From Thermohalobaculum sp039817245 (GTDB lineage: Bacteria > Pseudomonadota > Alphaproteobacteria > Rhodobacterales > Rhodobacteraceae), in contig JBCBWF010000007.1 in the NCBI GenBank assembly GCA_039817245.1, positions 1 to 38,929 of the forward strand: 38,929 nt of DNA, given 5' to 3'. Positions within the stretch are counted from its first letter, which is position 1. Each line of letters begins with the position of its first letter. Shown here piece by piece: positions 26,162 through 33,166 of the stretch. A program made the translations under genes and the position numbers. The notes under the pieces are model-generated. The model worked only from the letters and a program-made list of their open reading frames with translations, was not told where the DNA came from and did no database searches.

Positions 26162-27667
26162 ATGGACGGCTTCATCCGCCTCGACCGCGACGACACCGTG
26201 GTGACCCTGACGCGGCCCCTGGCCGTGGGCGAGGCGGTGGAGGGGGTGGCGGCGCGCGCGCTGGTGCCGCGGGGGCACAAGCTCGCCACCGCCGCGATGG
26301 CGCCGGGCGATCCGGTGCGGAAATACGCGCAGGTGATCGGCTACGCGAGCGAGGCGATTGCGCCGGGCGACCATGTGCACACCCATAACGTGGCGTTCCG
26401 CGACACGGAGGCGGACTACGCCTTCGCCACCGATCTGCGCCCGGTGGCGCCTGCGCCGGCGGCGGACCGGTTCATGGGCTTCCGCAGGGCCAACGGGGCG
26501 GTGGGGACGCGGAACTATATCGGCATCGTCACCTCGGTGAACTGCTCGGCCACGGCGGCGCGGATGATCGCGGGGGCGTTCGGGCCGGAGGAGCTGGCCG
26601 ATTACCCGAATGTGGACGGGGTGGCGGCCTTCGTGCACGGCACCGGCTGCGGGATGGCCGATAGCGGGGACGGGTTCTCGGCGCTGCAGCGGGTGATGTG
26701 GGGTTATGCGCGCCATCCCAACCATGCGGGCGTGCTGATGGTGGGCCTCGGCTGCGAGATGAACCAGATCGACTGGCTGCTGGAGGCCTACGGGCTCAAG
26801 CAGGGGCCGCTCTTTCAGGTGCTCAACATCCAGGATGTGGCGGGGCTGAGGCGCACGGTGGAGGCCGGGATCGAGAAGGTGCGCGCCATGCTGCCGCTGG
26901 CGAACGCGGCGGAGCGCGAGCCCTGCCCGGTCTCGAGCCTGAAGGTGGCGCTGCAATGCGGCGGCTCGGATGCGTGGTCGGGGATCACGGCGAACCCGGC
27001 GCTCGGCCATGCCTGCGACCTTCTGGTGGCGCAGGGGGGCACGGGCGTGCTGGCGGAGACGCCGGAGATCTACGGGGCGGAGCATCTGCTCACGCGCCGG
27101 GCGGTGGACCGCGCGACCGGCGAGCGGCTGGTGGGGCTCATCGACTGGTGGCGCGACTATACCGAGCGCAACAAGGGCTCGATGAACAACAATCCGAGCC
27201 CCGGCAACAAGAAGGGCGGGCTGACCACGATCCTGGAGAAGTCCCTCGGGGCCGCGGCCAAAGGGGGCACGACGCCGCTGACGGGGGTGTACAAGTACGC
27301 CGAGCCCGTGACGGCGCCGGGTTTCGCCTTCATGGACAGCCCCGGCTACGACCCCGCCTCGGTGACCGGGCAGATCGCGGGGGGCTGCACGCTGGTGGCC
27401 TTCACCACCGGGCGCGGCTCGGCCTTCGGCTCAAAGCCCGCGCCCACGATCAAGATCGCGACGAACTCGGAGATGTATGCGCGCATGACCGAGGACATGG
27501 ATGTCGATGCGGGGGCGATGCTGAGCCGGGGCGTGAGCCTCGAGGCGATGGGGCGCGAGATCTACGACCGGCTGATCGCGGTGGCCTCCGGCGAGGCCTC
27601 GAAATCCGAGGCGCAGGGGCTCGGCGACTACGAATTCGTGCCCTGGCAGATCGGCGCGGTGATGTAG
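26162..27667 (+). CDS. UxaA/GarD-family dehydratase (SAF domain fused)
   Basis: A 501-residue enzyme of the altronate/galactarate dehydratase superfamily. The N-terminal SAF domain (residues 1-95, with KLATAAMAPGDPVRKYAQVIG and HVHTHNVAF) is joined to the large UxaA domain: GFRRANGAVGTRNYIGIVTSVNCSA near 105, HGTGCGMADSGDGF near 158, LGCEMNQID near 195, LQCGGSDAWSGITANPALG near 260. Such enzymes remove water (or, in sulfolactate lyase, sulfite) from a hydroxy acid using iron. GGAGGG lies 5 bp before the ATG. Fused length of about 500 fits altronate dehydratase. Its place behind the TRAP genes suggests the imported acid, or its oxidation product, is the substrate. Confidence 0.9.
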   Translation: MDGFIRLDRDDTVVTLTRPLAVGEAVEGVAARALVPRGHKLATAAMAPGDPVRKYAQVIGYASEAIAPGDHVHTHNVAFRDTEADYAFATDLRPVAPAPAADRFMGFRRANGAVGTRNYIGIVTSVNCSATAARMIAGAFGPEELADYPNVDGVAAFVHGTGCGMADSGDGFSALQRVMWGYARHPNHAGVLMVGLGCEMNQIDWLLEAYGLKQGPLFQVLNIQDVAGLRRTVEAGIEKVRAMLPLANAAEREPCPVSSLKVALQCGGSDAWSGITANPALGHACDLLVAQGGTGVLAETPEIYGAEHLLTRRAVDRATGERLVGLIDWWRDYTERNKGSMNNNPSPGNKKGGLTTILEKSLGAAAKGGTTPLTGVYKYAEPVTAPGFAFMDSPGYDPASVTGQIAGGCTLVAFTTGRGSAFGSKPAPTIKIATNSEMYARMTEDMDVDAGAMLSRGVSLEAMGREIYDRLIAVASGEASKSEAQGLGDYEFVPWQIGAVM

Positions 27668-28011
27668 GAAGCGATTCGCAAGCGGACGCTAGGGCAGCTT
27701 CCGGGCGGCCGGCACTTCACAGAAATGAGAGCGAACCGCCATTTTTGGGCGTGTGCGGCAGGGCCCGCACTGTCCCAAAGCGCAACAGCCTGTCTCGATT
27801 CACGCGTCGTTAGCATCGTTCTCCCTAAAACTGACCTAAACTGATACGCGTGTTTACAACTGAAAATTGAATCCAGTTGATCCCAGTTGTGCGTCCCAAA
27901 TTGGGCAAGGTTGCAAATGGTTAATTGCGGCGAAACGTTGGCATGGGTGAGTTGAGGTTCTAGGCGCAAGGCCAAGTTGTGGTGGAGCGCTGGCGTGGGA
28001 GTGTTCCGTTT
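27668..28011. promoter_or_regulatory. 344-bp AT-rich control region upstream of the Tad-like operon
   Basis: No gene is supported. The sequence is the most AT-rich in the window from 27780 on. It carries repeated AACTG/CAGTT words: CTAAAACTGA (27825) and CTAAACTGA (27836) in direct repeat, and CCAGTTG twice 10 bp apart (27873 and 27883). ACAACTG (27856-27862) is inverted to CAGTTGT (27884-27890). A palindrome CCCAA-A-TTGGG follows (27895-27905). A GGTTAAT word at 27918 resembles half a CtrA site. These look like regulator sites for the downstream operon; the regulator is unknown. Confidence 0.5.
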
Positions 28012-29583
28012 ATGATTGACCTTCGTCAATTCTGTCGAATGGCGGTCCGGCTGCCCGGGGGACGGGCGTTTCATTCACTCGGTATGCAGAAGTTCGCGCG
28101 CGACGAGACCGGCGCGGTCGTGATGTTTGTGCTGGTGATCTTTCTGGTGATGTTTGTTGCCGCGGGGATGGCAGTGGACTTCATGCGCCAGGAAATGGCG
28201 CGGGCCGATCTGCAGAACGCGCTCGATCGCGGCGTGCTTGCGGCCACGGATGTCTCGCAATCCGTTAACACAAAGGCCGAGGCCGAGGCGATCATCAGCC
28301 AGTATATGGGCTCGCGGAGCTATCTCGAGGCGCCCTACACGATGTCGGTCACCGAGTTCAGCAATCTCGGCGGCCGGCGGGTGGTGGCGGAAGCGTCGCT
28401 GGGCGTGAACACGGTGTTCCTGCGCGCGCTCGGCTACGATGCGCTGCAGGTGCCCGTGCGCTCCACCGCGGTGGAGGGCGCCGAGGATATCGAGGTGGTG
28501 CTGGTGCTCGATGTCTCGGGCTCGATGGGCAATCCCTCGACCGCCTTTCCCGGCAAGACCAAGCTGAAGGCGATGCAGGACGCGGCGGTGGAGTTTGTGG
28601 AGACCGTGCTGCGCGGCGAGGGGGCGGACCGGTTCCTGATCTCCATCGTGCCCTATTCGGCGCAGGCCGCACCGCCGGCCTGGCTGGCCGATCTCTACGG
28701 GATTAACCGCTGGCACAGCTACGGCAGCTGCTTCGACATCGACGCGCTGGATTTCACGACGACGGATATGCCCACGGGCGGCACCTACGAGCAGTATCAG
28801 CACTTCATCGAGCGCACCGAGACGGTGGACGATGTCTATCGCCGCGTCTTCGGCTGCCCGGGCCCGGCGAACCACATCGTGCCCTTCTCGGCGACCGAGA
28901 AGACGCTGACGGACGCGATCAAGGGGCTGCGCGAGGAGTTCTGGACCGCCTCCTATATGGGCATGCGCTGGGCGGCGGCACTGCTGGACGAGGATGCGCG
29001 CCCGGTGGTGACCCGGCTGATCACGGACGAGACGCTGAACGCCAAATTCGCGGGCTGGCCGCGGACCTGGAACGGGGCCGGCAGCCAGAAGATCGTGATC
29101 CTGATGACCGACGGCGTGAACACGCGGCACAACAAGATCCATGACGCCACCTATCGCCGGAGCGAGCCGGTGCCCGTACCCGCAGGCGGCGATGGCGCGG
29201 CCCTGCTCGACGCGGGCGACGGGACGCCTGCGCCGCCCTTCTCGGGCACGGATGCCGATTACTGGGACACGCATATCCCCAGCGACAGCGAGCGCTATTC
29301 GCTGATCAACAACGAGTCCGGCGCCACGAAGGGCGATGGCGACGATCTGCTGAAGGATATCTGCGACGCGATGAAGTTCGACGTGGTCGACGGTGTGCAG
29401 GTGCCGCGCAACACGGTGATCTACACGATCGGCTTCGAGCTGTCGGATTCGGTGGTGGCGCAGGACGCGCTGGCCGATTGCGCCTCCTCGGCGAGCACCG
29501 CCTATCTGGTGGAGGGCCTGCAGATCTCCACCGCCTTCGCGGCCATCGCGGCGGAACTCCAGGAACTGAGGCTGACCCAATGA
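28012..29583 (+). CDS. TadG-like pilus protein with von Willebrand A domain
   Basis: A 523-residue protein. The N-terminal pilin-like anchor is RDETGAVVMFVLVIFLVMFVAAGMAVDF (about residues 30-57). The body is a von Willebrand A domain with the MIDAS motif DVSGSMG at 167-173 and a later KIVILMTDGVNTRH strand near 363, interrupted by a long insert (about 220-320). Cys near 244, 283, 459 and 504 could form disulfides outside the membrane. The Flp/Tad system uses such TadG/TadE proteins as minor pseudopilins. Start at 28012 follows GGGAG; a second in-frame ATG at 28084 is a plausible alternative. Its stop overlaps the next start. Confidence 0.88.
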   Translation: MIDLRQFCRMAVRLPGGRAFHSLGMQKFARDETGAVVMFVLVIFLVMFVAAGMAVDFMRQEMARADLQNALDRGVLAATDVSQSVNTKAEAEAIISQYMGSRSYLEAPYTMSVTEFSNLGGRRVVAEASLGVNTVFLRALGYDALQVPVRSTAVEGAEDIEVVLVLDVSGSMGNPSTAFPGKTKLKAMQDAAVEFVETVLRGEGADRFLISIVPYSAQAAPPAWLADLYGINRWHSYGSCFDIDALDFTTTDMPTGGTYEQYQHFIERTETVDDVYRRVFGCPGPANHIVPFSATEKTLTDAIKGLREEFWTASYMGMRWAAALLDEDARPVVTRLITDETLNAKFAGWPRTWNGAGSQKIVILMTDGVNTRHNKIHDATYRRSEPVPVPAGGDGAALLDAGDGTPAPPFSGTDADYWDTHIPSDSERYSLINNESGATKGDGDDLLKDICDAMKFDVVDGVQVPRNTVIYTIGFELSDSVVAQDALADCASSASTAYLVEGLQISTAFAAIAAELQELRLTQ

Positions 29584-30122
29584 GCGGCGCGGGCATGGGG
29601 CGCCGGGGTGCGCGCGGGCGGTTTCTCGCGGATGACTGCGGCGGGGCGTCGATCGAGTTCGTGATCGTCTTCCCGCTCCTGATGACCATGTTCCTCTCGG
29701 CCTTCGAGGTCGGCTGGCTGGCAACCCGGCTGATGATGCTGGAGCGCGGCGTCGATATCGCGGCGCGCGAGGTACGCCTCGGCGCGAGCACGGCGATGGA
29801 TCACGAGAGCCTGAAGACCAGCATCTGCCGGCACTCCAACATCCTCGCCAACTGCCAGCGGGACATGATCCTCGAGGTGGTGGAGATGGATATCGACAAG
29901 CCCTATCCGCAGAACCAGGCGAACTGCCGGGACCGCACGGGCGTGATCGAGCCGAAGATCGACTTCAATGCCGGTGGGCGGGAGCGGATCATGTTCATGC
30001 GCGCCTGCATGATCATCGATCCGATCTTCCCGGGGATCGGGCTCGGGCTGCGGCTGCCGAAGGATGCGAGCGGGGGCTACCAGCTCATCGCCTACACCGC
30101 CTTCATGAATGAGCCGGCGTGA
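29580..30122 (+). CDS. TadE-like pseudopilin
   Basis: A 180-residue protein with a basic N-terminus and one long hydrophobic helix, DDCGGASIEFVIVFPLLMTMFLSAFEVGWLATR (about residues 18-50). The Gly-rich bend followed by a Glu at helix position five (SIEF) is the TadE pattern: a prepilin-like peptidase would cut before the helix. Four cysteines follow in the outer part. It overlaps the von Willebrand gene by 4 bp and the next gene by 1 bp, so the three are co-translated. No tadA/tadB/tadC secretion genes are in the window; they must be elsewhere. Confidence 0.85.
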   Translation: MSGAGMGRRGARGRFLADDCGGASIEFVIVFPLLMTMFLSAFEVGWLATRLMMLERGVDIAAREVRLGASTAMDHESLKTSICRHSNILANCQRDMILEVVEMDIDKPYPQNQANCRDRTGVIEPKIDFNAGGRERIMFMRACMIIDPIFPGIGLGLRLPKDASGGYQLIAYTAFMNEPA

Positions 30123-30712
30123 TGGGCGGGCGCGGCGGTAAGGACGGCAAGCGGTGGCGGCAGCGCTTCTGCCTGGCCGAGAGCGGGGCGATGGCGATGG
30201 AGTTCGTCGTGATCTTCCCGATCCTGCTCTTCATGCTGCTCGGAAGCTTCGTCTTCTTCGATGCGTTCCGCTCCAATAGCCTGGCTGCCAAGGTGGCCTA
30301 TGCGGTCAACGACATCATGAGCCGCCACGAAGACGTGGACGATGTCGACATGGCCTATCTCTTCGCGCTGCAGCAGAAGATGATGCAGGGGAATGTGGAC
30401 CGGCTGACGCTCCGGATCTCGAGCATCTGCTTCAAGGACGGCGCCTACAAGGTGCTCTGGTCCTACACGGCGCGCGACGAAGGGGTGCCGGAGCCGGCGC
30501 AGCTGACGGATGCCACCGTGCCGCTCGCGCTGATGCCGACGATCCCGGCGACGGATTCGGTGATCCTGACGGAGATCGGCGGACGCTGGCAGCCGGCCTT
30601 CACCTATGCGGGGATGACGGAGCGGCCCTGGAACAACGCGCTGGTGGTGCGCCCGCGCTTTGTGCGGATCATCCCGCACGAGACGCTGAACCCCTCGAAT
30701 GTCTGCGCCTGA
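30122..30712 (+). CDS. TadE-like pseudopilin, second copy
   Basis: A 196-residue protein with a strongly basic N-terminus (MGGRGGKDGKRWRQRF) and the TadE-type helix ESGAMAMEFVVIFPILLFMLLGSFVFFDAFR at about 20-50, including the expected Glu in AMEF. The remainder is a soluble domain of unknown fold with two cysteines. It starts in the TGATG overlap of the preceding gene and ends the operon. Together with the upstream genes it resembles the tadE-tadF-tadG minor-pilin set of Flp pili; TadF identity is possible but not proven. Confidence 0.83.
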   Translation: MGGRGGKDGKRWRQRFCLAESGAMAMEFVVIFPILLFMLLGSFVFFDAFRSNSLAAKVAYAVNDIMSRHEDVDDVDMAYLFALQQKMMQGNVDRLTLRISSICFKDGAYKVLWSYTARDEGVPEPAQLTDATVPLALMPTIPATDSVILTEIGGRWQPAFTYAGMTERPWNNALVVRPRFVRIIPHETLNPSNVCA

Positions 30713-31199
30713 GCCAGTACCTGGGCCAGCATCGGAGGCAGGAACCGGCCGCGGCTGACAGAACCGGGGCCAATCAGGCGGTATCGCCGCGCTGCGCGCG
30801 CCGATGCATCCCGCGCTCTCCTCGCCCCTCCGGGGCTCCTCGAGCGGTGGGCCCGGCCGCGCCGGCGCGCCCGGCTCAAAGGCCGCGTCCGCCTACCAAG
30901 CGGCAACCGAGCCGTGACGGCACCGCCGCGGCGTCCGGTCCGGGTCAAGGATCGCGCCTGCGGCGCGACCGGCCCTGCCGGCTCGTCCTTGACGCGGAAC
31001 GGACACCGCAACACGCTCAGCGCCAAGCCCCCCGGGGCTTCTCCCCAGCCCCCTTCTATACTGCCGGAGCGACAGCCAAGCCGCGATGGACCGGGTAACC
31101 GGGCGAACCGTCAGCCCCAGTCGCCAGTGCAGGGCTCATCGCGGCGGCCAGCCGCGATTCCGCTTGTCTCGATGATGGTTGGAAAAAGGAGCCCGCGGG
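30713..31199. other. 487-bp convergent gap with dispersed hairpin repeat
   Basis: No gene is supported; the open frames here are the familiar shadows of a GC-rich repeat. Positions 30932-31078 are homologous, in opposite orientation, to 33012-33156. The remainder (30720-30930 and 31080-31195) shows nothing recognised. Confidence 0.6.
30932..31078 (+). repeat. Dispersed hairpin repeat, copy A
   Basis: The left part (30932-31004) is a long inverted repeat: an arm with GTCCGGTCCGGGTCAAGGA and its partner TCCTTGACGCGGAACGGAC match at 17 of 19 positions, around a GC-rich centre that itself can fold (GCGCCTGCGGCGC). To the right, 31019-31078 carries the word GGGGCTTCTCCCCAGCCC and flanking bases that also occur next to copy B. 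Lying between convergent genes, it could act as a two-way terminator. Confidence 0.7.
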
Positions 31200-31796
31200 T
31201 CACCAGCGGAGGAAGAGGGTGCCCGTGCGGGCGATGTCCTCGCGGGTGAGTTTGGCGACGTCGACAGGCCCGGGCATGCAGGCGCCGAAATGGTCGGCGA
31301 GGCGCGGGAAGGCTGTGGCGATACGGTCCGCGACGGCGGCGGCTTCGTCCCGGCTGCCGGTGGCGAAGGCGACGAGGGAGCTGGCCGAGAGGGAAAGGGG
31401 CGTGAGCGGCAGGCGCGCGTCGATGGCGGCGATCTCAGCGCGGATGGCGGGTTTGACCTTCGCGAGGGCCAGCAGCGTCTCCAGGTCTTCCGCCTCGGTG
31501 GCGCGGAGCTCGACATTGAAGCCCGAGCCGATCGGCGTGCGGGTGTAGACGAAGATCCCGTTGGCGCGCTCGGTCATGTGGACGGCGGCGAAGGCGGCGA
31601 TGAGGGCGTCGATGCGGCCCTCGTCCTCCACGAAGTCGAAGAAGGAGCCCGAGTACTGCATGCCCGTGAGGCGGAGGACGGGGACCTTCTTGTAGATCGC
31701 CGTCGCGGAGCGAGCGTCGTAGCTCAGGCGCTTCAGGCCGTGCGCGGCCTCGAGGGCCGTGATGGCGGGGCAGGGGGCGGTCGCGGTATCGCTCAT
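31200..31796 (-). CDS. Unknown 198-residue protein
   Basis: A soluble 198-residue protein, no signal peptide or membrane segment, GC-rich codon use like its neighbours. Notable segments: SATAIYKKVPVLRLTGMQYSGSFFDFVEDEGRIDALIAAFAAVHMTERANGIFVYTRTPIGSGFNVELRATEAEDLETLLALAK, which suggests an alpha/beta domain, and a C-terminal GTLFLRW. I do not recognise the family. GGAG precedes the ATG. It is divergent from the Gfo/Idh/MocA gene across 143 bp, and the pair is bracketed by copies of the hairpin repeat. Confidence 0.65.
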   Translation of the reverse strand: MSDTATAPCPAITALEAAHGLKRLSYDARSATAIYKKVPVLRLTGMQYSGSFFDFVEDEGRIDALIAAFAAVHMTERANGIFVYTRTPIGSGFNVELRATEAEDLETLLALAKVKPAIRAEIAAIDARLPLTPLSLSASSLVAFATGSRDEAAAVADRIATAFPRLADHFGACMPGPVDVAKLTREDIARTGTLFLRW

Positions 31797-31939
31797 GGGC
31801 GGGCGCTCCTTCGCTCTCGGGCTGTCTCATCATGGCGCCGGAGTTGGGCGAGGATGGGGCATCCGCGGCGGCGCTCTGGCCAGGGGCGGGACGGCGTCGC
31901 TACGCTGCCGGGCAAAGGCGAGGCAGGGGAGGGGACAAG

Positions 31940-32914
31940 ATGGGCGGGATCCACCGCGTGGGCGTGATCGGGCTCGGCGTGATCGGCCAACGAATGCTGA
32001 CGAATATGCCGAAACAGGGCCGGCTCGCCATCGCTGGCGCCTGGGATCTGCGGGCCGAGGCGCGCGCCGCGGCGGCTGAGGCCTTTCCGGATGTGCCCAT
32101 CGCCGAGAGCGCCGAGGCGCTGATCGGCGACGCTGGCACGGATTGCGTCTATATCGGCGTGCCGCCGGGGGCGCATGGCGTGTATGCGCGCGCGGCGGTG
32201 GCGGCGGGCAAGGCGGTCTTCTGCGAGAAGCCGCTCGGCGTCGATCTGGCGGAGAGCCGGGCGCTGGTGGCGCTGGTGGAGGCGGCAGGGCGTCCGCAGG
32301 CCGTGAACCTCTCGCTGGCGGCCGCACGCGGGACCGCGGCGATGCGCGAGGCGCTGGCCACGGGCGCGCTGGGCGCCGTGGCGGGGGCGGATATCCGGTT
32401 GCGTTTCGCCCATTGGCCGCGGCTCTGGCAGGGGCAGGCGCGGTGGCTCGCGGGCCGGGCCGAGGGCGGCTTCACGCGGGAGGTGGCGACGCATTTCCTG
32501 TATCTTGCCGAGGCGCTCTTCGGGCCCGGGCGGCTGGTGGGGGCGGATGCGCGCTATCCGGCACCGGACGGGGCGGAGAGCCATGTGCTGGCGCGGCTCG
32601 ATTTCGGGGGCGTGCCGGTGACGCTGGCGGGATCCTCGGGCGGCGCGGGCGCGGATCTCATCGAGTTCACGCTCTGGGGACAGGCGCGCTCCTTCCGGCT
32701 GACGGATTTCTACCGGCTCTGGGCGAGCGACGGGGCGGGTTGGGAGCCGGTCTTTCCCGAGATCGCCGAGCCGCCGCTCGACGCTTACATGCGCCAGCTC
32801 GATGCGCTGGTGCGGCTCCTGGACGGCGACGCCGGCGCGCTGCCGGATTTCCGCGCGGCGCTGCGGGTGCAGGAGCTGGTGGAGGCGATCCTCGCCGGGC
32901 CGGCGGAGGGCTAG
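31940..32914 (+). CDS. Gfo/Idh/MocA family oxidoreductase
   Basis: A 324-residue NAD(P)-dependent oxidoreductase. The N-terminal Rossmann fold has the dinucleotide motif GVIGLGVIGQRM (residues 8-19) and the family signature FCEKPLGVD near 95, whose Lys is the usual catalytic residue. The C-terminal alpha/beta domain includes GGFTREVATHFLYLAEALFG, with a histidine in the catalytic position. Members act on sugars, inositols or related polyols; substrate not assignable here. GGGGAGGGGAC precedes the ATG. Confidence 0.92.
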   Translation: MGGIHRVGVIGLGVIGQRMLTNMPKQGRLAIAGAWDLRAEARAAAAEAFPDVPIAESAEALIGDAGTDCVYIGVPPGAHGVYARAAVAAGKAVFCEKPLGVDLAESRALVALVEAAGRPQAVNLSLAAARGTAAMREALATGALGAVAGADIRLRFAHWPRLWQGQARWLAGRAEGGFTREVATHFLYLAEALFGPGRLVGADARYPAPDGAESHVLARLDFGGVPVTLAGSSGGAGADLIEFTLWGQARSFRLTDFYRLWASDGAGWEPVFPEIAEPPLDAYMRQLDALVRLLDGDAGALPDFRAALRVQELVEAILAGPAEG

Positions 32915-33166
32915 GGCAAGGTTAGCGGAATCGCGGCTGGTCGCCGCGATGCATTTTGCATTGGCGCCCGGGGCTGCGGGTTCGCCAGGGGCGCCGAGGC
33001 TGCGGGGCCTGGCGGGCGTTGCGCCGGAAGAGGGCTGGGGAGAAGCCCCGAGGGGACTTCAGCGCGAGGATGTGCGGGGTCCGCGCCGTGTCAAGGACGG
33101 GGCCGGCGGGGCCGGTCGCGCCGCGGGCGCGATCCTTGACACGGCGCGGACCCCGCGGGTTTCGGC
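32915..33166. other. 252-bp convergent gap with dispersed hairpin repeat
   Basis: Holds copy B of the hairpin repeat and its conserved flank; nothing else recognised. Confidence 0.6.
33012..33156 (-). repeat. Dispersed hairpin repeat, copy B
   Basis: Positions 33074-33097 and 33133-33156 form a perfect 24-bp inverted repeat (outer bases GCGGGGTCC, inner bases GTCAAGGA) around a 35-base GC-only loop that can fold further. The neighbouring 33020-33065 carries GGCTGGGGAGAAGCCCC, the reverse complement of the word beside copy A. The hairpin sits between convergent genes, 11 bp from the molybdoenzyme stop codon, and is a probable two-way terminator. Confidence 0.75.

Noticed and set aside
27628..28074. 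148-codon minus-strand frame before the Tad-like operon
   Set aside because: It spans the AT-rich control region and the end of the UxaA-like gene and shows no family resemblance.
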